Of a DNA stretch of 64,000 bases, positions 36,322-45,729 are shown piece after piece. Each line of letters opens with the position of its first letter. Position 1 is the first letter of the stretch. The stretch comes from Candidatus Latescibacterota bacterium (GTDB taxonomy: Bacteria > Latescibacterota > UBA2968), in assembly GCA_022823725.1 (NCBI GenBank), contig JAJEHL010000026.1:675901-739900 (forward strand). The letters are read 5' to 3'. A model generated the notes under the pieces. The model did no database searches. It was given only the letters and a program-made list of their open reading frames with translations, and had not been told where the DNA came from. Position numbers and translations under genes: made by a program.

Positions 36322-37017
36322 TTACTTCAAGTACCGGTTGAAAAATTCAATGGTTCTGGGCCAGGATGTGCGGTCGCCTGCTTCGTTGTAGCGAGAGCTG
36401 GTAAAGTCCATGAAAGCATGACCGGCGTTGGGGTAAGCGAAGAATTCGTGTTCTTTGGCGTGGCGGGTGAGTTCGGCGTCGAGGGTTTTCATGTCTTCGG
36501 GAGATGGGTTCTGGTCTGTTTCGCCAAAGTGGAACAGGAGCGGGCAGGCAATGTCGGCGGTTCGCTCGAAGGGAGATGGGATGTTTTCACCCAGGGCGGT
36601 CATCGTGTTGCCACCGTAATAGGCAACGGCGGCTTTGAAAACGGGGATAGCGGCGGCCATAAGATAGGCTACGCGGCCGCCCATGCAAAAGCCAGTGATG
36701 CCGAGGGCGTTGTTATCGACTCTGGGGTGATCGTTCAGGAAAGCAACGGTGGCTTCGATGTCGGCGATCATTTCCAGGTCTTTGAGGGTGCCTGGACTTC
36801 GCGTGTCATTGATGCCCAGGCGGTGGTAGAGGTCGGGTGCCGCGGCGACATAGCCGGCCTCTGAGAGACGGTCACACATGGCATGAATGAAGGCATCAGT
36901 GCCACCGGCATGCATGCCGACGACGACACCGGGAAAGGGACCGTCGCCATCGGGGAGGGAGAGATAGAGGCCCAGGTTTTGGCCGTTAACGGGGATGGTT
37001 TCTGTGAAGGTTGGCAT
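36322..37017 (-). CDS. Dienelactone hydrolase family protein
   Basis: 231 residues, alpha/beta-hydrolase fold. Nucleophile motif GFCMGGR (Cys at about 118), acid in GETDQNPSP, histidine in NAGHAFMDF. These enzymes cleave dienelactones in aromatic breakdown, though many act on other esters. ATG 37017 with AAGGAG; the upstream frame extension overlaps the neighbouring gene and was rejected. Confidence 0.92.
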   Translation of the reverse strand: MPTFTETIPVNGQNLGLYLSLPDGDGPFPGVVVGMHAGGTDAFIHAMCDRLSEAGYVAAAPDLYHRLGINDTRSPGTLKDLEMIADIEATVAFLNDHPRVDNNALGITGFCMGGRVAYLMAAAIPVFKAAVAYYGGNTMTALGENIPSPFERTADIACPLLFHFGETDQNPSPEDMKTLDAELTRHAKEHEFFAYPNAGHAFMDFTSSRYNEAGDRTSWPRTIEFFNRYLK

Positions 37018-37042
37018 TGGCAGTCTCCTTTTTGAGTCGTGT

Positions 37043-37957
37043 TTATCCTCTCCGGTCGCTCCAGATATTGTCGGGATCGATAGGTTCTTCTGTGTGGACA
37101 ATGCCCTGATTATCGATGCATAGGACGGGCAGTTCTTCGTGATAGTTGGCATACGGTCCCCACATGACGGCGCGTTGTTCAGGTGTCATGCCGTCGATGA
37201 TTGACTGATCCCAATAATTCTCGGGGGGTGCAACTTCTTCTGCGGTTCCCTGCCGGGCAGACGTTCTGCTCGTGTATTTGTAGAGGATGGATCGGCGCTG
37301 GTGTTCTGCTTGCCAGGGCAAGGTGCCGTGCGTTTGCGCGCCGTCCATGAAAAAGAGGACATCTCCCGCTTTCATGGCGGGTTGAACGAGTACGTCCATG
37401 TCGCTTTTGAAGTATTTGAGGTCTTCGGGTATGACGTATTTGGATTTGTGCGATCCCGGTACAGCGACAAATCCGCCATCGCCTTTGCCGACGTCTGATA
37501 GTTGATAGGAGACCGTGACGCCGCCGCAGTGCATTTCGCCATTTTGATTGCGATAGGCCACATAGGGTTTGTGGCGGTCGCCCGATCCGTGCAGCCGGAG
37601 GCCATCTACGCCTTTGACGTGACCGATTAACTCGGGTCCGTGATCGAGGCGAAAGCCCCGACCACACATTTTGTTGAGGCGAGATACGATTTGGGGATGG
37701 ACGAGCATTTTTCTGAAGGGTTCGGAATACGGCGAAGGCATTTTCAGGAAATAGGGATGCTTGTTGCTGGTTCTGACGACTGTGTTTGCCTGAACATCTG
37801 GTCTGCCGGGCAGGTCGTCAGAGTCCTGGATTTTTAGAATTTCCCGGGTGTAATAATCGATGGCTTCATTTGCTTCTGCGATTTCATCGGAACTGAGCAC
37901 CTGGGGCACAACGAGATGCCCGGTGAGGTCCCAGAAATATCTCTCTTTTGCATCCAT
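37043..37957 (-). CDS. Phytanoyl-CoA dioxygenase family protein
   Basis: 304 residues. Fe(II)/2-oxoglutarate dioxygenase: GLRLHGSGD region holds the first metal histidine, with the later histidine in DGAQTHGTLPWQ and the 2-oxoglutarate arginine near QRRSILYKYTSR. Families like this are expanded in Latescibacterota and Poribacteria; actual substrates are unknown. Lies 25 nt upstream of the dienelactone hydrolase gene. Confidence 0.9.
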   Translation of the reverse strand: MDAKERYFWDLTGHLVVPQVLSSDEIAEANEAIDYYTREILKIQDSDDLPGRPDVQANTVVRTSNKHPYFLKMPSPYSEPFRKMLVHPQIVSRLNKMCGRGFRLDHGPELIGHVKGVDGLRLHGSGDRHKPYVAYRNQNGEMHCGGVTVSYQLSDVGKGDGGFVAVPGSHKSKYVIPEDLKYFKSDMDVLVQPAMKAGDVLFFMDGAQTHGTLPWQAEHQRRSILYKYTSRTSARQGTAEEVAPPENYWDQSIIDGMTPEQRAVMWGPYANYHEELPVLCIDNQGIVHTEEPIDPDNIWSDRRG

Positions 37958-38036
37958 TGCGGAGTTCCTCGCGTTTTTATTTCGGAAGTACCGTAATGAA
38001 CTTCAAAAATGTCTAAATTTCAAGTTAAAAAAGCGG

Positions 38037-38981
38037 TCAGTGTTGTATCCGTTGTTTTGCAAGCGCGACTGCGCCGAGAATTACGGAGCGGCTTTTGAGT
38101 TTGGCGGGGGCGATTCTGAGGTTTGGACGGTGAACCGGCATGAGGAATTGACGGGTTTCTCTTCGCAGTGGTTCAAATAGGATGCGTCCCGCGTTTGAGA
38201 CGCCGCCTCCGATGACGATGACGTCGGGGGCGAATGCGTTTACGGCCATTGCCAGGCCCTGTCCGAGGTCGGTGCAGATTTCATCGACGAGTGCTCTGGC
38301 ATAAGGGTCTCCAGAACGCGCGGTGTCGAATAGGGTTTTGGCTGTGATGGGGTTGTTGTTTGCGGTCCGTGTGATTGCGATGCCTTTGCGCGGATGTTTT
38401 TGCACTGCTGCTGTTGCTCGGCGGCCGATGGCAGTGCCGGAGCACAGGGCTTCGAGGCAGCCGCGATTGCCGCAGTCGCATTGGGGTCCGTCGCGCAAGA
38501 TGGGCACATGGCCGAGTTCGCCGGCATATCCGTTGCCACCGCGGTAGATTTCGCCGTTGATGATGATGCCTCCGCCAATGCCGGTGCTGACCGTGTAGTA
38601 GATGATGTGGCGACTGTTTTTGCCTGCGCCAAAAGTGTATTCTCCCAGTGCGCCCACGTTGGCATCGTTGTCGATTATTGCGGGTAGGCCGAGGTGTTGT
38701 TGGACGATTTTCGGTAGTGGACAATCGTCCCATCCAGGGACATGGGTGGAGTTGACGATACGCTGTGTGTCGAAGTTGACGGGCCCGCCAAATCCAATGC
38801 CACAGGCCAATACGGATGATTGTGAGATCAGTGTTTTGCTTGCGGCGAGTATGCGGTCAATTCTTTTGTCGGCGTGGTCTGCGCGATCTGTTTGGTGCTG
38901 GATGTGTTTGATGACGCGGCCATCGGGCGTGGCAAGGGCCAGGCCGAATTGGGAACCGCCGATGTCAATGGCGAGGATCAT
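38037..38981 (-). CDS. ROK-family sugar kinase
   Basis: 314 residues. ATP site AIDIGGSQFGLALATPDG at the start, catalytic aspartate in PAIIDNDANVGALGE, zinc motif CDCGNRGCLEAL, and VIVIGGGVSNAGRI near the end. Probable glucokinase or N-acetyl-amino-sugar kinase. Its ATG overlaps the MFS gene stop (ATGA), so the two are co-translated. Confidence 0.93.
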   Translation of the reverse strand: MILAIDIGGSQFGLALATPDGRVIKHIQHQTDRADHADKRIDRILAASKTLISQSSVLACGIGFGGPVNFDTQRIVNSTHVPGWDDCPLPKIVQQHLGLPAIIDNDANVGALGEYTFGAGKNSRHIIYYTVSTGIGGGIIINGEIYRGGNGYAGELGHVPILRDGPQCDCGNRGCLEALCSGTAIGRRATAAVQKHPRKGIAITRTANNNPITAKTLFDTARSGDPYARALVDEICTDLGQGLAMAVNAFAPDVIVIGGGVSNAGRILFEPLRRETRQFLMPVHRPNLRIAPAKLKSRSVILGAVALAKQRIQH

Positions 38982-40213
38982 GGTGTGGCTCCATAAGGCA
39001 ATAGCGTGCGGCGCACGAGCAGGGCAATGACGCCTGAGATGGCAATGGCTGTGACCATGGAGATGGATGAGGCGCTGTAGAACTGGCTGAAGAGGGTGAC
39101 AAATAATCCCGCTGTGCTCATTTGTATAAATCCCATGAGCGCGGAGGCAAGTCCGGCTTTTTCCGGGTAGGGTACGATAGCGCCAGCCATTGCTTGGGGG
39201 CGCACCATGCCGCCGCCTATTGTGAATAAACACATTGGGGCGATGATGCTGATGACCGAAAATACGCCCGCGAGTTTGAGTCCCAGCAGGAGCAGACCCG
39301 CGCCCGCTGCGATCAGGCTACCGATTTGAATGATGCGTGCGCTGCCGAAGCGGTTGTTGAGACGACCAGATAAAAATGCGCCGATCATGAGGCCCACGGC
39401 GACCGATCCAAAACAGAGGCCGTATAATTGGGGAGAGACACCCAACTCGGTGATGAGTACGAAAGATGAGTTTGTGATAAAGGCAAACATGCCCCAGAAT
39501 AAGATGGCGACGATAAAGGTATATCCGAGGTACTGGCGGCTGCACAAGAGGTCGCGGTAATTGGCTATCATGCGCGTTGGATTCATGGCTGTGGGGTCGA
39601 TCAGGTTATTGGTTTCGGGCACTGCCCACAGGTAGCCCAAAAAGAACAGGGCGCCCAGCGCGCTGAGTACGACAAAGACGGAATGCCATCCAAAATGGGC
39701 TTGCAAAAATCCGCCTATTATAGGTGCGAGTATAGGGGCGAGGGCAATGGCTGTGGCCATGTAGGACATTATTCTGGCGGCGTGAATTTCGCCGTATATG
39801 TCGCGTACGACAGCACGGCTTACAGAAGGACCACTGCCTCCGGCAAAGCCCTGTAATACACGGGCTAAGATGAGTGCGCCCACTGTGGGGGCAAATAGGC
39901 AGCCCAGGCCCGCGAGGGCGTAACAGGATAGGCCGATGAGCAAAATGGGACGTCGGCCAAATCGATCAGAGAGGGGACCAAAGACGAGTTGTGCTGCGCC
40001 GAGTGACATCAGGAATAGGGTGACGGCGGGCTGGATGTGGGTGGGATGGGTTTGGAACTCCTCAACCATTGCTGGCATTGAGGGCAAAAACATGTCAATG
40101 GATAGAGGGGGTAGGCCAGACAGGCCGGTTAGCAAGACGGGAATGAGGATGCGAGAGGTGGGTGGATGTGGTTCTGCGCTCAAATTATGTCCTTTTACGG
40201 GTCGGAGAGGCAT
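38978..40213 (-). CDS. Bcr/CflA-type MFS drug exporter
   Basis: 411 residues, 12 helices. MFS motif A, GPLSDRFGRRPILLIG, and the subfamily stretch LPPLSIDMFLPSMPAM. ATG 40213 follows GAGGCAGCA; the long open frame upstream is non-coding. Probably exports small toxic compounds or sulfonamide-type drugs; the coupling to a sugar kinase gene is unexplained. Confidence 0.9.
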   Translation of the reverse strand: MPLRPVKGHNLSAEPHPPTSRILIPVLLTGLSGLPPLSIDMFLPSMPAMVEEFQTHPTHIQPAVTLFLMSLGAAQLVFGPLSDRFGRRPILLIGLSCYALAGLGCLFAPTVGALILARVLQGFAGGSGPSVSRAVVRDIYGEIHAARIMSYMATAIALAPILAPIIGGFLQAHFGWHSVFVVLSALGALFFLGYLWAVPETNNLIDPTAMNPTRMIANYRDLLCSRQYLGYTFIVAILFWGMFAFITNSSFVLITELGVSPQLYGLCFGSVAVGLMIGAFLSGRLNNRFGSARIIQIGSLIAAGAGLLLLGLKLAGVFSVISIIAPMCLFTIGGGMVRPQAMAGAIVPYPEKAGLASALMGFIQMSTAGLFVTLFSQFYSASSISMVTAIAISGVIALLVRRTLLPYGATP

Positions 40214-40242
40214 TGCTGCCTCGATTTCTGTAAGAGAGGGGA

Positions 40243-40470
40243 CTAAATCAGGGATATAACAAACCAGATAATGACCAGGGCGACAAAGGGCGAGATGTCC
40301 AGCCCACCCAGGTCGGGCAACAGACGGCGAAGGGGTACGAGTACCGGATCTGTGATGGCGCATATTATTCTGATGAGTGGATTGTATGGATTGGGATTTA
40401 TCCATGAGATGAGTGCTCGCGCAATGATGATGTAACCGTAAATTGTGAGGAGATTTGCCAGGAAGAACAT
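40243..40470 (-). CDS. YggT-family membrane protein
   Basis: 75 residues, two helices with the YggT core ARALISWINPNPYNPLIRII and TDPVLVPLRRLLPDLGGLD. Members are linked to cell-envelope, division or osmotic functions. 29 nt upstream of the MFS gene. Confidence 0.9.
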   Translation of the reverse strand: MFFLANLLTIYGYIIIARALISWINPNPYNPLIRIICAITDPVLVPLRRLLPDLGGLDISPFVALVIIWFVISLI

Positions 40471-40581
40471 AAGAGGACCTTTCGCTATGTGGTTTCAGAG
40501 GCAATGTGTTAAATTATTGCTTTGCGCGAGAAAAGCAACGGAAAAGCCACGGCTGATCGGCCTGCCTCGAGTACGCGCAAA

Positions 40582-40618
40582 CGGCCTTGAGTATTTGATC
40601 ACTCAAGACCGTTTTTTG
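40582..40618. terminator. Terminator-like hairpin
   Basis: CGGCCTTGAGT and ACTCAAGACCG form an 11-bp stem with one mismatch; TTTTTT follows on the plus strand. On the minus strand it lies just after the small basic-protein gene and may end its transcript, with a weaker T-run. Confidence 0.55.
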
Positions 40619-40644
40619 TCAAAAATTAATACATCAAGATAAAC

Positions 40645-40839
40645 TTAAGAAGACTTTTCTGACGAAGATTTCTCTGGCCGACTTGGCGACAAGTCTGCTC
40701 CACCATCTTTTTTGGGAGGCTTAGCACCTTTGGGCATGGGAATATCTACTTTGATAGTAGGTATATTCCTATCTTCTTGGAACTGATGTCTATTCCTTGA
40801 TGGTACTGATTTTCTCATGGAATTCTTTTTTTTAGCCAT
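40645..40839 (-). CDS. Small basic, low-complexity protein
   Basis: 64 residues, starting MAKKKNSMRKSVPSRNRHQF and ending in a Ser/Lys/Glu-rich tail. No domain recognised; probably disordered. ATG 40839 with AGGAGAG upstream, right at the end of the next gene (40841). The two genes form a pair, possibly horizontally acquired (AT-rich). Confidence 0.55.
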   Translation of the reverse strand: MAKKKNSMRKSVPSRNRHQFQEDRNIPTIKVDIPMPKGAKPPKKDGGADLSPSRPEKSSSEKSS

Positions 40840-40840
40840 T

Positions 40841-41356
40841 TTAATTCTCTCCTGTTGTAGAAGCCCTAATATAGGTCTCAAAATAGGCTCTTGTTCGTTC
40901 CGCTGCTTCGAGTTCGTACTTTGATTTTATCGGTAGAGCTTGATCTTTGAAGTGTTTGTGGGATGCCTCCAGTTTTTGCTGCTTTAGTTTGGTGACGAGG
41001 TTGAAAATATCCTCGTCGGTAAGTTTGCCTTCAAATACTGAAAACCATTGGCTTTCTGCATCCAAAGCCAGCTTTTCTACTTCTGTATTAAGGCTTCCGA
41101 TCTGCTTAGCACGTTTCTGAAATGGCAAAAATCTCTTGATGGCATTGATCACTTGTGAGGCGGCAATTAGGGCTCCCCAAATTATGCCATATTCATTCCA
41201 AATAACCCATCCACCAATGCTCGAACTGGAGGTGATAGCCAAAAATATCTGTATCCGGTTATCCCATTTTTCTAAGTGTATCTGATAGGCTTGTAAATAA
41301 TAAACATTAGCCCTAAGTTGTACTAAAGTGTCCCAATATAGGCTTTGATAATTCAA
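40841..41356 (-). CDS. Two-helix membrane protein, possibly SLATT-like
   Basis: 171 residues: an N-terminal amphipathic region, two adjacent membrane helices (IQIFLAITSSSSIGGWVIW and GIIWGALIAASQVINAIK), then a long helical cytoplasmic tail. This arrangement resembles SLATT proteins found with nucleotide-sensing defence systems, but no partner enzyme is visible, so the assignment is tentative. Confidence 0.55.
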   Translation of the reverse strand: MNYQSLYWDTLVQLRANVYYLQAYQIHLEKWDNRIQIFLAITSSSSIGGWVIWNEYGIIWGALIAASQVINAIKRFLPFQKRAKQIGSLNTEVEKLALDAESQWFSVFEGKLTDEDIFNLVTKLKQQKLEASHKHFKDQALPIKSKYELEAAERTRAYFETYIRASTTGEN

Positions 41357-41609
41357 GTTAAATTTCCCCTTCCCGTCCGCCAGTTCACAACACGCGCAGA
41401 AAGTATAACGTATGTGAAATTCTTTTCAAAAAATATAGAGTTATTTCACTCTCTGTCAAGCGGTAGTATTGAAAGCAATAACGGATCGTCCGCAATTCCC
41501 GTGATGCGCGTGTCTTTTTTACTGCCAGAGGCTTTTTGGGTGTTGCACACGTTGGAAAAATTTGATATTAATAAGCGATCAACTAACCACTGACCACGAG
41601 AGCTTTGCA

Positions 41610-44330
41610 ATGCGCTCTGTATATTTCTTTCTGATCTGTCTTTTGCCGATGCACGCGCTGGCAAGTCCGCTGGCATATCAAAAGGTCGCCGATGTTTCGC
41701 TTGCTGGCTCGCTTTCTCTCCAGCATTATCGCCTCGCCAATGGTCTTCAGGTTGCGATTGTGGAAGACGATACCCGACCCGTTGTGACGTGTCAAATTGC
41801 CTATCGCGTGGGGTCTGCTCACGAGGCACCCAACCGGCAGGGCATGGCGCATCTGGTTGAGCACCTCGCGGTGGATCGCTCATTTTTAGAATCGTTCCAT
41901 CTTTCGGAAGCACCACACGCCAATGCCAGTACGTCGAGAGATGGTACAAAATACTATGCGACTGTTCCCAAAGCGCAATTGGACGCGCTGGTCGCCAGTT
42001 TTGCGCGCGGTATGACACAGTTTGATGTTTCGCAGGAAGCATTTGATCTGGAAAAAGAGGTGGTTCTGGCTGAATGGGCGAGAAGTGCCGGGAATCCGCG
42101 TGGTCTTCTTGCTAAAAAACTTCATGCCCGCATGTTTGCAGGGCATCCCTATCAGTACGATATTTTGGGTCATCGAGATACGATTAAGACTTTTACTCTG
42201 GAGCAAGCAATCGCATTTCACAAGCATTATTATGTGCCGAATAATGCTTGTCTCGTAATTGTAGGCGATGTAAAAGGGGCTGATATTTTGCCCGTTGTGG
42301 TCCAACATTTTGGGAAGATTCCAAAGCGCGAGGGGTTTATTTCCGACGATATTGATACGCTGGATGTCGCGTCTGTCCCTCAGGATTCCACACAATCTAC
42401 AAGTGATCTGCATTCTTCTGTTTGGGGTGTCTGGCATATTCCAACAGATACGCATCCGGACTGTCATCCTTTGTATTTGTTTGATAAAGTTCTTTTTGAA
42501 GGTGAATATTCTCTTGCGCGCCAAAGACTGGTTGGTTCAGGAAAAGTTCTTGGAGTCAATTCTTATTTTCTTTTTTTACGCGATAAAGGGCTGTTTTATT
42601 TTTATGCCGATTTACCTTCGGGTGCGCGTTATGAACCTGTGGTTTCGGCCATGCATCAAATTATCCAGACGGCTGTCGATTCTTTGTCTGAGGAACATCT
42701 TTTGCTGGCGAGAAACGAAGCGCGTAAAGATCTGTACTACATGATGACCGGTCAATCCCGTCTGGCAAATGCGATCTCTTATGGATTCATTTGCACCAAT
42801 GACCCTGCCTTTGATCTCAAGTGGATGCAGAATTTCGATGGTGTTACTGCGGCGGATATCAAGCGGGTGGCAAAGCAATATTTTTTGGACCAGCCGCCCC
42901 ATACCTTTGCCCTGGTCTCTTTTGAGGAGTCAGCAGCATCATGGAACGTGTGGCTTTATGTGGGCATTTTGGGGGGGTTCGTAGTCCTGGGGGGATACTG
43001 GTACTGGCGACGGCGAGTACTTGCGGTTGGATTATTGGCAGTCCTTTGCAATGTTTCAGCAGCAGATGCGGAAATTCCCAATCACAAAATATATTACGTG
43101 CAGGATACACGCGTGCCGCAAACGCGGCTTTCAATGATGTATTATACAGGGGGGAGTCTGCAGGAGACAATGGAGACACGCGGTTTGTCTTTTGCGTTTT
43201 TTCGCATGATTAATCTGACATTACACGGAGAAGATAAAAAAGAAATGGACCGGCTTGGCGCAGAGTTCTGGTTCAATATTTCCGACCGATATGTTACCGT
43301 TAATCTGACCGTGTTTAGTGAAAATTTTGAGGCGGCTTTGAGACGCCTGAAAGCGATGATGGAAGATCTCAGATTCTCTGAAGAACTGCTGAACAGAGAA
43401 CGGGCACGGATCATAGACAAATTTGAGGATAATATCGATGACCATGACGTGACAGAGATTTTGCGCTATCACCTGTACAAATACGATAAAGACCGGCGAG
43501 TAGGTACGCGCACAGCACTTGAAAATTTGACAACACAGGACTTGCAACAATTTTGGAATCGGACCATGTGTGCAAAAGTTCTCTTTTTTAGAGTGACTTC
43601 CGATCTGAGTAAATCGGAAATTGAGCGCAGTTTGCGCGTGATGACGGATAACCGACCTCGGGATGGTTTTTCGCCACATCCTCGACCAAAACGCAAAGAA
43701 ATTACGGGCATGCATGTTTTAATTTCTCAAAGTAGTCTTCTAACTGATCTTTGTAATTGGATAACCAATGGCGTGCCCCGCACAAATGAGGATTGGTTTG
43801 CACAAGCGGTTCTGGTCAATGCACTGGACCGCCTGTTGTTTATTCGGCTTCGCGACCAGAAAGGCTGGTGTTATTCGGTTGGTGCGAGTATTCAGGAATG
43901 GACATCGCCACCAGTGCTGTATTTTTGGGCTGATCCTCGCGATGTTTATACCCCTGAGCTTGTTCCCGAGATGTTTCGGTTGATTCACCATTGTTTGTCC
44001 GAGCCAGATTTTTGGGCGCAGGTGGAGAAAGGCCGCGAAAGGCTCAAGCGGGCGTATCATTTGCAACTCGGTCCGCAGACCAGGCTCGGTCAGCAGGTGC
44101 GCTATGACCGCGATGGGGTGCCCATTCTTTCGCTGGAGGAATACGAATCGGCTATTGATGGGGTGACAGAAGAGGATATTCGCCGTGTTTTCAGGCGACT
44201 GTTGAACTATCATGTCAAGAATTTTTTGATGCTTTTTTACGGGGATGTCGATCACATTAAAGACGCATTGAGACGGGGGGATATCATGGGCAGGACAACG
44301 GTTTTTGATATTCAGACGCTGATTGAGTAA
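41610..44330 (+). CDS. Double-domain M16 zinc protease
   Basis: 906 residues. Signal peptide, then an M16 domain with the inverted zinc motif HLVEHLAVD (His/Glu/His) and EKEVVLAEWAR with the third ligand; about 450 residues later a membrane helix (LYVGILGGFVVLGGYWYW), a basic patch (RRRV) and a second hydrophobic stretch AVGLLAVLCNVSAADAE that looks like a second signal peptide, then a second M16 domain lacking the zinc motif. Such proteases work as active/inactive pairs, usually from two genes; here they appear fused. ATG 41610 with GAGAG upstream. Confidence 0.9.
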   Translation: MRSVYFFLICLLPMHALASPLAYQKVADVSLAGSLSLQHYRLANGLQVAIVEDDTRPVVTCQIAYRVGSAHEAPNRQGMAHLVEHLAVDRSFLESFHLSEAPHANASTSRDGTKYYATVPKAQLDALVASFARGMTQFDVSQEAFDLEKEVVLAEWARSAGNPRGLLAKKLHARMFAGHPYQYDILGHRDTIKTFTLEQAIAFHKHYYVPNNACLVIVGDVKGADILPVVVQHFGKIPKREGFISDDIDTLDVASVPQDSTQSTSDLHSSVWGVWHIPTDTHPDCHPLYLFDKVLFEGEYSLARQRLVGSGKVLGVNSYFLFLRDKGLFYFYADLPSGARYEPVVSAMHQIIQTAVDSLSEEHLLLARNEARKDLYYMMTGQSRLANAISYGFICTNDPAFDLKWMQNFDGVTAADIKRVAKQYFLDQPPHTFALVSFEESAASWNVWLYVGILGGFVVLGGYWYWRRRVLAVGLLAVLCNVSAADAEIPNHKIYYVQDTRVPQTRLSMMYYTGGSLQETMETRGLSFAFFRMINLTLHGEDKKEMDRLGAEFWFNISDRYVTVNLTVFSENFEAALRRLKAMMEDLRFSEELLNRERARIIDKFEDNIDDHDVTEILRYHLYKYDKDRRVGTRTALENLTTQDLQQFWNRTMCAKVLFFRVTSDLSKSEIERSLRVMTDNRPRDGFSPHPRPKRKEITGMHVLISQSSLLTDLCNWITNGVPRTNEDWFAQAVLVNALDRLLFIRLRDQKGWCYSVGASIQEWTSPPVLYFWADPRDVYTPELVPEMFRLIHHCLSEPDFWAQVEKGRERLKRAYHLQLGPQTRLGQQVRYDRDGVPILSLEEYESAIDGVTEEDIRRVFRRLLNYHVKNFLMLFYGDVDHIKDALRRGDIMGRTTVFDIQTLIE

Positions 44331-44348
44331 TAATTTTCGTTTATACTC

Positions 44349-44459
44349 TTGACGTTATTTTTGAAGTTGGGTATGTTTTAGGCACAGCGGGTTGCTGCGG
44401 TATTTCTGTTTATTTCCTCCCTCCCGATAAATAGAGTGCTGTTGGCAGCCCGCTTTTTT
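44349..44459 (+). ncRNA. Candidate small RNA 1 (C-rich, anti-SD-like loop)
   Basis: Promoter TTGACG (44349-44354), 17-nt spacer, TATGTT (44372-44377); terminator stem AGCGGGTTGCT (44386-44396) with GGCAGCCCGCT (44444-44454) and six T. The loop carries TTTCCTCCCTCCCGA, a C-rich stretch able to pair with Shine-Dalgarno sequences. 11 of its bases (44417-44427) are complementary to the loop of the next unit. Confidence 0.55.
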
Positions 44460-44460
44460 A

Positions 44461-44557
44461 TTGACAGGGTTATTTTTGGAATTTATTTTGCTTTTGTAGC
44501 AGAAGTGCAAAGCCTTTGAGGGTGTCGGGAGGGAGCCCTCAAAGGCTTTTTTATTTT
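44461..44557 (+). ncRNA. Candidate small RNA 2 (G-rich loop)
   Basis: Promoter TTGACA (44461-44466), 17-nt spacer, TATTTT (44484-44489), start near 44496. Terminator stem AAAGCCTTTGAGGG (44509-44522) with its perfect complement (44536-44549) and a T-run. The 13-nt loop contains TCGGGAGGGAG (44525-44535), exactly complementary to the loop of small RNA 1. Confidence 0.55.
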
Positions 44558-44669
44558 ATAAAAATATAGAGCATGCTTTACGCGATTGTCACTTGACAGA
44601 AACGTGGTTGTAACATCCTGTGCGTATTTTTGCGCCAAATATCGCACTATTCACTCACAGGAGGAGAAG

Positions 44670-45509
44670 ATGGTTCCCGTTTCGGCAGATCGCACGACGG
44701 ATTTGTTGCATGCTTATACGGTGGATCTGGCCACTTGCACACCCCTCTCTCCCGAAAAAGAACGCGAATTGGCTGTGCAAATCAAACAGGGTGATTTAGA
44801 GGCGCGAAACCGGTTGGTGGTTGCCAATTTGCGCTTTGTGATGCGCGTGGCCAAAGGGTATCAAAATTTGGGCCTGCCCATGAGCGATTTAATCGGTGCT
44901 GGCAATTTGGGTTTGATTAAGGCCGCGGAGCGATTTGATGAAGAAAAGGGTTTTCGGTTTATCACGTATGCTGTTTGGTGGATACGCCAGTAGATTCAGC
45001 AGGCTATCGCGCAACACGCTCGCACCATTCGGTTGCCGGCCAGTCGCGTTGAGCTTTTGCGCAAAATTGTCCAATTTTCAGAGGAAGAACCCCGCGATGA
45101 TCCCCAGGGGGATATTGCAATGGCTTTTGATTTGACACGCGAAAATGTGGCTGATTTGCTCTGCGATATGCAGCCTATTATGTCTCTGGATATGCCGTTT
45201 CACCCCGATGATAGCTTTTGTTTAAAAGAAAAATTGTCAGATCCGCAAACAGGAGCAGATGCCTCTCTGTTCCAAAACGCGCTTCAAGATGGTATTGCAT
45301 CGGCGCTGAATTTGCTCGATGCACGCGAAAAAGAGGTGATTTGTCTGTATTTTGGGCTGGATGGTGCACCTCAGATGACGCTTTTGGAGATTGGGATGCG
45401 GTTTCAGTTAAGTCGCGAGCGCGTGCGGCAAATTAAGGCTCACGCTTTGCGAAAACTGCGGCATCATCCCGATATGAGGTTGTTGGTGCGAAATGTGCAT
45501 AATAATTAA
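44670..45509 (+). pseudogene. RpoD/SigA-like sigma-70 factor interrupted by an in-frame amber codon
   Basis: One frame of 279 codons plus a stop. Region 2 (RLVVANLRFVMRVAKGY, MSDLIGAGNLGLIKAAERFD, FRFITYAVWWIRQ), then TAG at 44991-44993, then IQQAIAQHARTIRLPASRVE, a region 3 and region 4.2 (LSRERVRQIKAHALRKLR). In relatives the TAG position is usually Ser or Ala (WWIRQSIQQ), so one base change (TCG to TAG) explains it. Strong ribosome site GGAGGAG. Truncation, suppression or sequence error are all possible; the downstream half has no good own start. Confidence 0.85.
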
Positions 45510-45523
45510 GGAAGGAGGTGTGT

Positions 45524-45700
45524 ATGCGTACAGAATATGTCGATCCGCGTTATGGGTTGAATCCCGATGAAACGCATTGGGTTTATACCGCGGATGATGT
45601 GAGATCTTTGCTCAGGTTTATTGAGCAGGGACAAAAAGATAAAGCCAGGCGTATTTTGCAGGAGCGGCGGTTTCCGCTTGGCTGGCAGTCCAATAAGTGA
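45524..45700 (+). CDS. Small hypothetical protein downstream of the sigma factor
   Basis: 58 residues (MRTEYVDPRYGLNPDETH...), polar, ending with a helical stretch EQGQKDKARRILQERRFPLG. No family recognised. ATG 45524 with GGAGGT four bases upstream, 14 nt after the sigma gene; followed by a terminator at 45730. Confidence 0.6.
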   Translation: MRTEYVDPRYGLNPDETHWVYTADDVRSLLRFIEQGQKDKARRILQERRFPLGWQSNK

Positions 45701-45729
45701 AGATGTAAGCAGAAATAGTGGTGCATATC

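Noticed and set aside
44593..44625. TTGACA upstream of the sigma gene as its promoter
   Set aside because: No acceptable -10 at 16-18 nt; left unannotated.
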